Shown in pieces: positions 10,833-23,040 of a DNA stretch of 64,000 bases. This stretch comes from Plantago major. Taxonomy: Eukaryota; Streptophyta; Magnoliopsida; Lamiales; Plantaginaceae. Made by a program: the position numbers and the translations under genes. Numbering within the stretch: position 1 is the first letter of the stretch; every line of letters starts with the position of its first letter. The stretch is from NCBI GenBank assembly GCA_026545765.1, contig CM048839.1, positions 18,042,566 through 18,106,565 of the forward strand, read 5' to 3'. The notes under the pieces are model-generated. The model saw only the letters and a program-made list of their open reading frames with translations. It was not told where the DNA came from and did no database searches.

Positions 10833-12598
10833 TCAGTAAGTCCTCAACGCATCCGGAGAACTGAACGCCGCAGCCGCCTGGTTCGTCGAATGAGGATAGC
10901 AAGCTTTCTTCAGTTTGTTGTACCTCTCGATGTCAAAATTCTGAGCCTTCATCAACCGATTCTGCTTCACGTCAAACCTGCTCTGATAGAACCCCTCGAA
11001 AGAGGGCTCTTTTGAAGTTCTTAGGAAGAACGCATAACCACCCATGAAGTATATGGATGTGACATAGAAGCAAATAGGTTCCATGACATCCCATGAGAGC
11101 TCCCAAAATGTAAGCCTCATGAAAGCAGCTGTTTGGATTAGCAAATACCCCAGTCCACCCCAAAGCTCCCGCTTTACGAGCACCTCAGCTTTTCTGTCAA
11201 TTTCAGCTTTCTGAGTCTCAAGTTCCTGAAGCTCCTGCATTCTTGGATCGCTCGGGTTCAGAGGCAAACGTGTCTGTATTAGGCCTTGGATGGCTTTCAC
11301 AACCTGTAGACACAAAATGGTACAGTCGTTTGGTAAAACTTGACACCACTTCACTCTTTTCACATCAACAACTTTCATCTCTTTAAATCAAAGACACAAA
11401 AAAACTCAAGAATTGATTCTAGACTTCTAAACCCCCTTTTAACCATTTCCTAAAACTGTTCCTACCAAAAAGCTTCTGAAAGCAAATCTCAATCTTCTAG
11501 AGGTTTCTTTCTGGAAAAGGCATAGTTTTTTTTTTTTTTTCAAGGAAATTTGATTACTTGAATTTGTTATACACTCCAAAACAGTTGGAAGTCATTTTCA
11601 TCACTTTACTTGCCTCACAAGTAATCAATCAAGATCTGAACCCAATCCAAATCAAACACCATCAGTTTTCTCCTCCTTCACCACAAAAAAGCAAGAATAT
11701 GTTTTTTGGTGAAAGATGATTTGGCTAAAAGAATAGCCAAAGGTTTTGCAAATTATAATAATCTGGGTTGATCATTGATCATCTCTCGAGTTTTCCTGTG
11801 AAGAAGACATGGAAACAAACACACACGATAAAAACTCATCAGTTCTCAATCATCTCCAAATCGAAAAACAAAATTCTCTATCTCATCTTAATAATCCCAA
11901 TAACACAAAGCCCAACCAGACTCAAAAGCCTGTCAAAACTCAATTAACACAAACATAAAACAATCAAACAAATCAATTCAACTGAGAAAATTAACAGAGA
12001 AAAGGGAATAAACAAAACCAACCTTCTCAGGTTTCAGATGAACAGTATTATTCTGCAGAACAATCACACTTCCAGATTGATCCAGCATCTTCGCAAATTC
12101 CAATCCTTGATCGAAACTCGAACAATCCCTCGAACAGATCTCCAAAAACTCCGTATAGCTCACAGTTTCCCTTTCAACCTCTCTCAGCCTCTCCTTCACC
12201 ATTTCCAGCTGAGAAACCTTCAAAATCTTCTTCGCATCCATCACAGAAAGCTCCTCCGCCACCTCCGGCGCCTCCTCCTCCGTCTCCGGCGGCGGAATCA
12301 GTCCATCCAGCCTAACCCTATCCTTCCCAAAGCCAATATCCCTAATCCTCTCCAGAAGCTTCTCACCGGTCGGAAGGAATCGAAATTCCGGCGGCTGCGC
12401 CGCCGATTGACGGTGGAGATACCGACGGAATATTCCGTCATCCTTCGGTTCCGATGCCAGTTGGCTCGGTGAGGATTGGTTGAGAACGGGTGACTTGAAG
12501 GCGGAGCGTGGGTTGGAGATACGGCAGTTGGTTAGGGCCGGGATGGCGGCTCTGGTTAGGCCCATTAGGCGCTGAGTTATGCTTCTATTGAACGCCAT
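10833..12598 (-). CDS. Mitochondrial calcium uniporter protein (MCU), two exons
   Basis: Pore subunit that carries Ca2+ across the inner mitochondrial membrane into the matrix. Exon 1 is 12598-12023 (192 codons), exon 2 is 11303-10833 (156 codons plus TGA), giving 348 residues, usual for plant MCUs. Splice sites are GAGAAG|GTTGGT and TCTACAG|GTTGTG, phase 0; the intron is 719 bp. Residues 1-60 are basic and Ser-rich, fitting a mitochondrial targeting peptide. A coiled-coil follows around 210-235. Two membrane helices (about 243-262 and 269-286) flank the selectivity motif W-D-V-M-E-P at 263-268, the plant form of the WDxxEP filter with its Asp and Glu intact. An upstream in-frame ATG at 12613 would add five residues; MAFNRS was preferred because plant MCUs usually begin MAF/MAL. 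A minus-strand TATA box lies about 165 bp upstream. No defects seen. Confidence 0.94.
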
Positions 12599-12762
12599 TG
12601 TTGAATGAATCAATGAATGAATGAAGAATTGGGAAAAAATGGAGATGGAAAATTGGAAATGAAGAAGTAGAAGAAGAATTATTATAAGTCAGTAATTTTG
12701 TGTATTGAAAGCATTGCAAATAGTGTTTGGTTGTGGTGTGATGTTTGTGATGGGCCTTACCC

Positions 12763-12772
12763 CTATTTATAG
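12763..12772 (-). promoter_or_regulatory. TATA box of the uniporter gene
   Basis: Reads CTATAAATAG on the minus strand, placing a start site near 12735 and a 5' UTR of about 135 bases before the ATG at 12598. Confidence 0.65.
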
Positions 12773-13287
12773 CCCTCTCCAATAAATCACTAATTAATGG
12801 AAATTGTTTTTCTTCTTCTTTTTTATTACCATTAATTTGGAGAAAGAGGTTGAGAGATAAGGTTTACACTTCAAAATCGACTACCAATAATTAGTATGGA
12901 CACACTTGTAATTTGCAAACATTTTTATGAGAGCATTATTCCATTTAATATTCTTTGTTTAATTCCATAGACATTCCTTTTATTTCCAATCTTAAAAATT
13001 CCGGACAGATCTTTTAACATTTTCGCTATCGTCTCCTCCAACGTTTGCTTAAAACTAGCAACGTAGTAAACTATGTCGCGTATGTTAGTGCGATGAGTAC
13101 CTTTTAGTTAATTGTTTTGTGTAAGTAGCATTTTAGTGAAATTGAATTTATATATTGATAATTAGTGAAATTATGAAGGGTGAGAGTGCAATTTTAATAT
13201 TGATGTAATCTTGAGGAAAAAGAAATTACAAAATGTCCCAAAGAAATAGGAATATTAGCACCGGAAGCCAAAATGGTCCTCCTGATA
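12773..13287. other. Intergenic DNA upstream of the uniporter gene
   Basis: AT-rich, no gene or repeat recognised. Confidence 0.5.
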
Positions 13288-13762
13288 TACGGTCTCTAGA
13301 TAATTTATCTAAAGACGGGTCATATTTTTAATAAAATCATCGATATTATTAATCAAAACACATATTTCTTCATATGTTCTCAACATTGGTGTTTTTTTAT
13401 ATTACAATGAGACTTACTTCCTCCGTCCCGGAAATAGCTTCTCGTTTACTTTTTTGGTGGAGAAAATAAGGTATGTATTACTTCTGGATAAAATAGTACT
13501 AGTGGGCCCCTCAAAATGATTTTTGAAGTTGGAAGTTGGATAAAGTAATGTGAGTGGATTTACTTTTGAGTATATTTAATGTTAAAGTTGGATGATTGAT
13601 TGCCAAAAAAAAGAAATGAGAAGATTTGTTTGGGACACCCAAAATGGCAAAATGGAAAGTTATTTTCGGGACGGAGGAAGTATTTCGTTAATAATATAGA
13701 CATTTTAATTAATAACATGGATGGTTTTATTGATAACATAGTCCGTTTCTAGATTAGGTTTC
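13288..13762. repeat. MITE-like repeat copy 1, split by a Stowaway
   Basis: The sequence GGTCTCTAGATAATTTATCT near 13291 and the stretch with ATTAATAACATGGATGGTTT near 13708 correspond to the two ends of the repeat at 14690-14895. Between them sits the Stowaway at 13417-13680, so this copy is the older layer. Confidence 0.6.
13417..13680. mobile_element. Stowaway MITE
   Basis: Left end CTTCCTCCGTCCCGGAAATA after TA (13415-13416), right end TTTTCGGGACGGAGGAAG before TA (13681-13682). Clear inverted repeat with TA duplication; 264 bp, no coding sequence. Confidence 0.88.
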
Positions 13763-14319
13763 TAAAAAAAAAAAAATTGCGTTGGAGAGAGAAATCACGA
13801 GGATCCTTGGATGGCCACACATGTGTCCATTACCATTGGATTAGTTGAATGTATTTAGTTGAACAGCTTGGTTGACTAAAAGAATTTACACGTGTTTGTT
13901 AAAGGAAGGTGTTGCGAACTGTGACGGCACAGAGGATAGAAAAGGTGAAAATGACGTGGATGAAATTATTTTTTAAAAATTATGAAATGGCCCAAATTGA
14001 ATGTTCCGAAAAAGAAGGGACTTAGTGACAAGGTTGAACTAGTGGAGGCTAGGAATTAGTAATTTTTACTTTGGCCTAGGTTCACGCAAACGTGTCGCCA
14101 CATAAGTTTGGGCTGGATGTAGCTACTCGAAACCGATAGACATAAATTTGACCCTTTTTTGAGCAGATAGACATAAATTTGACTTTAACTCTCTACTTTG
14201 GGGAGATTTACCCATTTAATTGACTGATTTATTATTAATGGAGATTTTCTTGAAAATATATTAAGACAGTAAAATCTAAAAGTGGAAGTGCTTATCACGA
14301 TAATACGGAAAGTGTAATA
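13763..14319. other. Intergenic DNA with one arm of a dispersed direct repeat
   Basis: No gene seen. The segment near 14076-14150 (TTCACGCAAACGTGTCGCCA and following) recurs at about 15395-15465. Confidence 0.5.
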
Positions 14320-14632
14320 CTCCCTCCTATTTTTAATATAAGATGTTTTGGGTATTTCACATAAATTAAGATAAATCTATCTTCATCAATAGTCTTGGTA
14401 AATGATTTAGAACAAAAATGTTAGTATCTTGAACAAATAAATCCACCAATAAAAGATTTAAACGCTGACTAGAAGTGTCCAAGACAAAATAAATAAAAAA
14501 TAATAAAATCAATGAGTTTGATGCCTAATAAATTGTGAAAACACGGAATTACGTAGCAGAATCTCCTAAAACATCTTATATTTGTCAAATGAAAAATAAC
14601 ACAAAACATCTTATATTAAAAATAGGGGGGAG
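14320..14632. mobile_element. Stowaway MITE with long terminal inverted repeats
   Basis: Left end CTCCCTCCTATTTTTAATAT and following AAGATGTTTTG; right end is its inverse, ending AAAAATAGGGGGGAG. TA flanks at 14318-14319 and 14633-14634. The inverted match runs for about 30 bp. Confidence 0.9.
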
Positions 14633-14689
14633 TACTTTAGTAGTAGCTTTTGGAATTTCTCTTTGAATTATTAATAAAAAGTTCTCATT

Positions 14690-14895
14690 AAAGACGGTCT
14701 CTAAATAATTTATCTAGAATAACAAATGATTTTATAAAAATAATCCATATTATTAATAAAAATTTCTTTACTGTTAACAAAATACAATTTTTTTTGTAAT
14801 ATGAAAAAATACCAATGTTGATAATATCAATGTTTTAATTAATAACATCGAAGGTTTCCTTAACATAGGTCCGTCTCTAAGTAAATTATCTTGAG
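14690..14895. repeat. MITE-like repeat copy 2
   Basis: Begins near AAGACGGTCTCTAAATAATT and ends near GTCCGTCTCTAAGTAAATTA. It is homologous to the split copy at 13288-13762 but is uninterrupted. The superfamily is unclear because the end motifs read as direct repeats. Confidence 0.55.
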
Positions 14896-15566
14896 GTGTA
14901 TTTTAGAAGACCTCATCTTCATCTTTAGGATGTCATAGAATTAATTCTTTTATTTGTATTTTGAAATAATTACTAGTTAGGAGAAAACGATAGTTTAAAA
15001 AAGGAATCCGCACATTACCTCTATAACATAGAAAGAGTACTGACCTAGTTTGAAGCTAAAACTGGAATATAGTTGCGTGAAAGTGCATTATCTATGTTTA
15101 TCCTTGTTTATGGAATTTTCTTTTATTGCTTTCTGCATGTAAGTAATAATCCTATCGTGTATTAAACTTGTATTTTCACCAAATGGCAAACTATTAATCG
15201 ATTAGCTAGCCGTTAACCATTGTAAAATGAAATAAGTGTTCGCGTTCTTGCCAATATTATCAACCAAAGCAATAAATATTTTTCTTGCTGACTTATTTAA
15301 CGTTCATATATTTATTGCTGAATATTAGGAATAAGAACAAATGAGATGTGCAGTTTGAGTTTACTGGAGTATTTATTTAAATTTATTTATGCCAACTGGT
15401 TTTCACGCAAACGTGTCGCCACATAATATCGTGCTAGATGCAGAAATTCGGAGCCGATAGACTTACCACGGATAACGATCAATTGCAGAAATCTCCTATA
15501 GGATTGCTTTAATTGGTAAAAATTAGACTACATTTTGTATTCTTAATGGCACTTATTCATTTTGTA
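14896..15566. other. Intergenic DNA
   Basis: No gene seen. Contains the second arm (about 15395-15465) of the direct repeat also found at 14076-14150. Confidence 0.5.
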
Positions 15567-15917
15567 CCCCCTCGCTTCCGAAAATAACTTGTCATTTAAT
15601 TCATTGGTCATCAATATAAAAAAGAAAGTGGGAAATTAAATATTATTTTAGTGGAAACACAATAAATAATGAAAATAAATTGATAATGATTTGTTAAGGT
15701 AAAAACTAAGTATTATGAATGTACATGTGGGTAAGTTGGGTAACCTACGCTAATAATGAATAAAAAAGAAAATTGGTTGGCAAAGTTGTAAATATGGATG
15801 TAAGATGTTGATAAGTTAAATGGGATAGAAGATTATATTACTATCAAAAGTAAAAAATGAGAGTTTTGCGTGGAACGATTAAAATGACAAAATAAAAAGC
15901 TCATATTAAGACAGAGT
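15567..15917. mobile_element. Probable degenerate Stowaway MITE
   Basis: Left end CCCCCTCGCTTCCGAAAATA after TA; right end GCTCATATTAAGACAGAG before TA. The ends are only roughly inverted, and the AT-rich inside resembles the other Stowaways in this window. Confidence 0.5.
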
Positions 15918-16689
15918 AAATATAATTTTGCATATTAGACTTTCACCGCGAAGTAATCATAAATTATATGGGTTTAAAAACTGTTAAAAGTCATGTCATG
16001 CATGATTATACAAAAGTGTTTACATGTGTAGTGAATGATTTTTATGATGTTAAGAGATGTCGCGTTAATCGTTGAAAACAATAAATGCATAGATTAAAAT
16101 CTCGATTTCGGTATATGTTACATATTCTTCAAAAACAGAGAAGTCTCGGACCTTTTCGTAGGCATTTCAATGTATTTTGAAACTTCTCCTAATATTTTAA
16201 AAATAAAACAAAACTTTATGAATTATAAGATATTTAGAATATATAGTTTCGGATTCTAAGCCGATTTCATCTATGTGGGTAAAACCTGAGTCGTTTCAGT
16301 ATTTCTCATTCCGTTTCAGTGAGATTTATAACAATGAAAACATGAATGGTAGTGTTTTGCAATTTACCTTGTTTGCGTAAGGGGCAGGCAGGGTTAGGCA
16401 GTGGAGATTAATTCGGAAGTTGCCGCGTAAGCTGGTACACGCACCAGCTTCACCTTAGTGCCGCCTGGCTTATTTTAAATTCACAATTATCCCTTGTGCT
16501 AATTAATTTGTCTTAATTAATTCATTAGAATTAGATGATGCTGTAACAATTTGCAATACTTCAATCAATTTAATCTAAACATGCCACCTGTTGTATTTAA
16601 TTCAGTTGTAGTTTCTCTCTTTTTTTTTTTTTTTTTTTTTTCAATATCAATATCACTATTATAGGAGTATTACATCAAATCAATTAATA
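15918..16689. other. Intergenic DNA
   Basis: No gene recognised. Contains a small hairpin (AGCTGGT / ACCAGCT near 16430) and a poly-T tract at about 16618-16640. Confidence 0.5.
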
Positions 16690-17635
16690 CAGTGGCGAAG
16701 GGAGGTGTGGTTCAGTGCACCCACTGAACCCCACTCAATTTTTTCCAACTACTGTAGTATATAGGAATATAAGAGTAATTATTTATCTTTAAGTCTAATT
16801 TATACTTGATATTTTACCCACTAAACCATTTAATAGAATGAATAAAGTATTGTGAATATGTGATTCATTGATTGGCCAAGGAACGGTAGAATTACTGGTA
16901 CTCCTACTAACATACATTCATTTTTTTTTTTTCAAGTTTTTTGTTTCTTTCTTTAATTTGTGATTTCATGATATATATATAGTTGTTGAGTACAATAGAA
17001 ATCACTTCGACACATAAAATAAGGAGATTATAATTATAACATTATACCACCTCCGTCCCGAATTCAACTTCCCGCGAGCCCAATTAAAAGTTTTAAGAAA
17101 ATAGTGAATAAAGTAGGAAGCACTACAAAAATCGGCTTTGTGACGGATAGATCCGTCGCATAGTTACTATCCGTCGCCTCACCGGCGACGGATCGGGCGA
17201 CGGATAGAAAATCCGTCGCCCCCCTGGAGCTGTGGCGACGGATAACAATCCGTCGTCCAATTCGCGACGGATTGGACGACGGATTGACCAATTATTTTTT
17301 TTTTAATTCCGAAATTTAGCGACAGATAGGATCTATCCGTCGCTAAATATTTTAATTGGACTAGTGACGGAATTTGAAATTCCGTCACTGTGAATTCCGT
17401 CACTAATTCCGTCACTGTGAATTCCGTCACTACTTCCGTCACTATTTATTTCATATTAATCCCTATTTTTCGTAGTTCACCTATTTAATCAATATAATGT
17501 TCGATAATAAATCAATAATACGGAAAATGTTTCAATGAATAAAAAAGTAATATTGAATGGAGAAATTATCCAAACAAGTGTAAATATGAAAAAATTGAAC
17601 ATAGATACATAACTAGCTATCGAGGGTGGGGGTGG

Positions 17636-18636
17636 GTGATGGCGAATCGGGACATGAATCGCTCCATTCAGAATCAAGGCGCCGTTTCTCCTCCCTTCGT
17701 TCTCTGTCGCGGCGCTCCATCTCGTCCCTTTGTTGCTCCATCTCGTCCCTTTGTTGCTCCATCTCTTGAGTTAGCCGAGCAACATGTTCCCGGACCTACG
17801 ACTGCACCATTTCCGAGACCTGGTCCTGTGTGTAAACCGGACGTCTGGATCATGGGATGATGATGAGGAGCACGGACTAGCCAGATGCAAACCGAGGCTC
17901 CAGTCCATATATTCGCCCTTTCTTGTCCGGTTTGTTGACCTCTAGGAAGATGTTGTCAACTTGTTCGATTGACAACACATCACCCGTCTCGTCCTCTGCC
18001 GCCACCGAGCATCAACCTCACTGAAATCGTAAATAGCAGATATAATGATCGCCATCGCTTTTAAAAAGTAACTTGTAATAGTGTACAAATATGAACTTTA
18101 AGCAACATAAACATACGCAATAGACGAGGCGGCAATCGGTCCATACCCATTTCCGCTTGGCCTTCTTGAAGATGGCATACTTGGATGTCACCTCCCGTGC
18201 CACAGAATCAAACCAGATCTAGTCAACAATTTATCATCTACAAGTAATAGAGAGACTTCATACACACGTAATGCTAGATTGCAAAACACATATATACGCA
18301 CCGATTGATAATAATCGAATGAGATCGCCTCCAAGGTGGTGAACGGCCCTTCTGCCAGACGATCGGGATGCCCGTTCGCACTGTTGGTCCAAGCAACGTC
18401 TGGACATCGATTCGGCCATGAAGCATCCCAAAGGGCCCACTCCAGCATCAACTTTGTGGAGGATTGGGCCACCCGATCCCGAATGGCCTTCCACGCATGG
18501 ACCATATCCTCAGAGTTTGGATCCCAGGTCTAAACGCCCGGATCCGTGGATCAACCTCCGGGAATGAAGTACTCCTTCTACATTCCCAATTTCATACAAC
18601 ATCCAAAGTCAATACATGTCCTAACAACATAATGAT
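17636..18636 (-). other. CACTA 3' internal part, coding content unclear
   Basis: Several overlapping short frames exist, e.g. 18505-18188 on the minus strand. Their composition suggests an old second CACTA gene, but no family motif could be recognised with confidence. Confidence 0.35.
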
Positions 18637-18638
18637 AT

Positions 18639-19028
18639 GGTGACTAACATATCACCCAAATAAAGTGGCTAACATACCACTCACATATAGTGGCTAACAT
18701 ACCACTCACATACAGTGGCTAACATACCACTCACATTGTCCTAAAATTTACTAACACAATGGTGACTAACATATATATCACCCAAATAAAGTGGCTAACA
18801 TACCACTCACATACAGTGGCTAACATACCACTCACATTGTCCTAAAATTTACTAACACAATGGTGACTAACATATCACCCAAATAAAGTGGCTAACATAC
18901 CACTCACATACAGTGGCTAACATACCACTCACATTGTCCTAAAATTTACTAACACAATGGTGACTAACATATCACCCAAATAAAGTGGCTAACATACCAC
19001 TCACATATAGTGGCTAACATACCACTCA
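18639..19028. repeat. Tandem repeat of about 97 bp inside the CACTA element
   Basis: Units start GGTGACTAACATATCACCCA at 18639, 18761, 18862 and 18959. Each unit contains shorter 24-bp blocks of the type AGTGGCTAACATACCACTCA. Unit lengths of 122, 101 and 97 reflect one extra 24-bp block in the first and four extra bases in the second. The 24-bp block itself is an imperfect hairpin (GTGGCTAACATACCAC). Confidence 0.92.
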
Positions 19029-19670
19029 TATTAAAACGATTATAATTACAAACAAATGAATGTCATATTTTAACTTACCCTCAGCTCATCGAAGTACTCG
19101 GCCCTCATGCGCTCCGAGATGTGGCTCCAACACTCACCACCACGCCTTGGTGGCTCTCTCTCCTCAGGAAGATGTCACCTAGTTTGTTGTGCACCTCCAG
19201 GCCATAAGTCATTGTCAATGTATAAGATACAAGAAACGAATATGCATTACTTTAGTACAACAACTTATACTTGTCAACTATCATTATCGGTTATGTTTTA
19301 CATATTTAAGAAGAATGTATAATACTTACTTGGCGGGACCAATAGGAAAATCACAGCAAGCCGTCCCACGGACGTTGGGATTGTTTGGATCGAACACGAG
19401 GTAGGGACAATCCGTGGTCGCCCTCCGATGTGTCCGGCCGACTGGTAGAGCCACTTTGCTCTCTCGCCTGGGGTCTCAGAATCCGAGACCTCTTTGTCAC
19501 GATCTTGAGCCCTCCGTTCGACGGTGTCCCGACCCACCACTATCATGCGGTCGGCTGCGTGGGGGGACGATAGGTGGACCTCTCACATGCATCTGCAAAA
19601 AAATGTAATAAATACAATAAAATGTGTTAGTACGAGTTATAATACATAATGATTATAATAACACATATAA

Positions 19671-20102
19671 TTACTCATAATACACATAATATACCATTAT
19701 AGCGTCCTCTAAGACTACATATTGGTCCTCGTGCAGATCAAACAACTCATCATCTGCTTCTATGGGATCTTCTGCTTGTTTATCGACATCCTCTTGTTGG
19801 TACGAGTTGGTAATTGAGTCGTCTTTCTCAATGTACTCCACTTTCGAGCGAGCACGAATAGGTACCGCAGCTAACCATTCCCCCTTATCGCGTTTTCTGC
19901 TTGGATATTCAAGAAACACCACTTGTCGTGCTTGAGTCTCCAGAATAAATGGTTCATACTTTGTTCGGTACCTCTTCTTTTGGTTCACATCAACCATTTC
20001 ATACCGCTCGTTCTTCCTCGTACCTCCTGGATTAGGATCATACCACTCAACGTCAAACAAGAAGGTTCGTTTAAATGGCAATCCAGAATATTCAATCCTC
20101 AC
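19671..20102 (-). pseudogene. CACTA transposase C-terminal part (DUF4216)
   Basis: The frame reads F-x-F-D-V-E-W-Y-D followed by V-N-x-K-K-R-Y-R-T-x-Y-E-P-F-I-L-E-T-Q-A and V-V-F-L-E-Y-P, then E-W-L-A-A-V-P. This order fits the DUF4216 domain found at the C-terminus of plant CACTA TNPD-type transposases. An acidic tail follows. The frame lacks a genuine start here; it is an exon or fragment of the larger transposase. Confidence 0.75.
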
Positions 20103-20729
20103 AATTCGCTTTAGCTTGCGTGGAAATCAAACAAAGTAGCGTCTCCATACTCTTACGCACCATTAACACACACCGGAGTTGCTTGTCGCCATGGCCGTGT
20201 TACATTCAAATGTGGAACCTAAGGCCATTGACTATATAATTAACACGGAATGTGTAGACCTTTTGAATGGACCCTCTGCGAGAGCCTTTAAGTATATGCA
20301 TGTGACGTTGTTAATAGGATTCGGACATACTCTGAACCAACTGGAAATTTCAGAGGAATTTTTGAGTCAAGTAGTTCCTCTAGTGTATCCTCCGTCATCC
20401 GAGGATTTTCTTCCAAACAACGCTTTTGAAAAAGCGCAAACATTGATTCGATGATAAGTCTATAATTGAAGTAGAGACTTGCGTAGCTATATTAAAATTT
20501 AAATAAATGGTTCTCGACCTGCAAATAGTACCATATATCTTGGTCAACCTCAAAGACAATTCGTGAGGACATAATATTGAGTCGCTTTCAACTCTTTATC
20601 CGTAAGATATTCTTTCTTAGTCGCACAAGAGGTCTCCCGATACCACGAAGACAAATAGGAAAACTCATCATCCGCTTGAACTACGAATGTATGCGCATTT
20701 CGAGCCTTCTTGTCTTCGTAGGGACGTGT

Positions 20730-21180
20730 TCATCAAAGTAATAAGAGCGTAGGTTGCGGTTTCCTCTCGAATGTAGGCATTGGCAATCGAACCTTCAGTT
20801 TACCTTTGTTGTTGACATACTTCTTCAATTTCCCAAGTACCTCTCGAATGGATACATCCATCGACATCGAACGACCAGCAAAGTCTCGCTTCATGAGGAA
20901 GGTGAACCGACAAGTGCTCCATAGAATCAAACCATTTCGGTGGAAAGATACGCTCGAGCTTGCATAGAATCAATGGTATGTTCCTTTCAAGATTTTCCAA
21001 CACTTTATCATGAACCACCCTTGTGCCTAAATTTTTGAAAAATAAGCTCAACTCGGTGATAGCGGTCCATACGTGTTTCAGAAGCTCTCGAAATGCTACC
21101 GGATAAGCCTCTCCATGAACACATAGCGATCGTGGCTCTTCATCCCATAAACCTTTGTCTTCTTCAAATCCACACACCTC
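20730..21180 (-). pseudogene. CACTA transposase middle part (DUF4218)
   Basis: The minus-strand frame from 21177 contains I-P-L-I-L-C-K-L-E-R-I-F-P-P-K-W-F-D-S-M-E-H-L and H-L-P-H-E-A, the hallmark of DUF4218, which sits between tnp2 and DUF4216. The continuation to the next domain (20790-20930) is in another frame, so at least one frameshift is present. Confidence 0.8.
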
Positions 21181-21315
21181 TCTAAATTTGAGGCGTAATT
21201 ATCCGGAAACTCAATGCCCTCACCCAATCAAACAAAATTGACCTAGAAGCGTTGTCAATTGTGTAGCACGCTTCGACCACTTACCATTCTCATCCTTCTT
21301 TGTCAACTCAGCCTT

Positions 21316-22430
21316 TTACCACGTCGACAACTCGGATCTAGACTTCGCATGGTCCTTTGTTTTTCCCTCAATGTTGCAAAGTGTATTGAATAAGTTCTCG
21401 AACACGTTCTTCTCAATGTGCATGAAATCTAAGTTGTGACGGATAAGAAGATCGCTCGAAGGCAAGTCCCGAAAATGCTTCTCTTCCTCCAACCACATTT
21501 TTTACCAATTTTCTCGTTATGCTTCATCCACCCAAGCTCACCACCTTCATAAGACCCAATCTATCAATCTCCGCAAGAATTTGTGCACCAAAGAAGTCTT
21601 GTCGGGCTTTTTGTTGACGACTTTATTTTCAAGAATTGATCCTTGTTCTTCTGAACGGATGGTCACTTTCTAGAAACCTACGATGACAATCAAACCAACA
21701 AAATTTTCCACTACCCTTCGCCTAAATGCATCAGATCCTCCAAGCAATGTGGACATGCATATTTCCCTCATTTTCCTTCCAGATAGCATGGAGTACGCAG
21801 GAAGTCACTCACGGTCCAAAGAAGAGCGCTCTCAAGGTGAAGTTCTTTTTGTCGACACATCATATGCAGGATACCATCCGTCCACAACTCGATCGGCTCC
21901 TTGATTAGGGGTTGCAAGAAAACATCCAACGTCACCAGGATCTTTCGCCCGAGCACCAATGCGTCGAAACATGAATGGCTCCTTCATGCACTCACCGGGG
22001 CGATTATGCGGTGAGCATAATCGCCAACAAGAGTATTTACGTTCACTACCGAACGGTTAAAACCATCCGCATAAAGTCCCAAACGTACATTTCTAGATTC
22101 GGCCGCAAACTCGGATATGTCTTGTCAAACGATTTCCATGCGGTGAGTCGCTTGATGGTCCATTCTACCACCTTCAAAGATTATCCGAGATTACTCGCTC
22201 CTTGTGCCACCGCATTTTATCCATGAAGCACTTGAAGCATACAATCTTTTCAAACGAGGTGCTAGAGGGAAGTACCACATTTTCTTATGTGAGAGATTTT
22301 TCTTTGTCGCTTTGCGTTCTCCTTGTAACGCCAGTACTGCCTTACCACGTAACTTGCATTCTATTAGATCTGCATCCTCCTCCCAATATATCATGCACAT
22401 TTTGGGACAACGATCTATGGTTACCACAAA
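21316..22430 (-). pseudogene. CACTA transposase catalytic part (tnp2), broken
   Basis: The frame ending at 21316 carries L-L-I-R-H-N-L-D-F-M-H-I-E-K-N-V-F-E-N, the typical tnp2 sequence. Upstream, up to 22430, short minus-strand pieces in different frames (Y-W-E-E-D and similar) look like further tnp2 fragments. No continuous transposase is left. Confidence 0.7.
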
Positions 22431-22519
22431 ATTTCTAATCCCCGCATCTTTTTCTTCGCTTGGTAAAAGTTGGTGGGAACTAGGTTTTCTTCAGGACAAA
22501 GGTCCAACATATATAATAA

Positions 22520-23040
22520 CATATTGTAGAGGTTAATTGTTAATTATTATATGTTCCTTATAAATTAATTATTAATTAAGTGTTCGATGTGTTACAAAAT
22601 TGGACATATATAATAACCATTTCAACCTCTTAGTACATATATTATATACTTAACATACATATCAAATTAACTAATTACTCTATACATATCGAATTACTAC
22701 ATATATTCATATCAAATTACATACTTAACATACAAATTTATCAAATCAAAACTACATACTTCTATACTTAACAAACATATCAAATTAACTAAACTAACTA
22801 TATATACTTAACACACAAATCAAACTAACTACATACATTCATACATACCAAACTTAACATACTACATACATTCATATCATTAATTAAACTAACTATCAAA
22901 TTGAACAAATTACATATAATTGATCAAATTAACTAAACTAACTACTACATACTTATCATATATACATATAATTGCTCAAATTAATCAAAATAAACAAAAT
23001 CCCCAAATTTTAAAAAACTAGGGTTTTAGCTAAAATACCT
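22520..23040. repeat. AT-rich degenerate repeat region in the CACTA element
   Basis: Loosely repeated ACATACTTAACATACATATC / CAAATTAACTAACTAC units over about 450 bp. No coding content. Confidence 0.6.

Noticed and set aside
12038..12472. Plus-strand 144-codon frame opposite MCU exon 1
   Set aside because: Antisense shadow of a well supported exon; no recognisable features.
18600..19030. Regularly spaced repeats considered as a CRISPR array
   Set aside because: No unique spacers between repeats; it is a tandem repeat within a plant transposon.
20179..20454. Plus-strand 91-codon frame in the CACTA element
   Set aside because: Opposite to the transposase strand; the minus strand reads as transposase linker, so this is a shadow.
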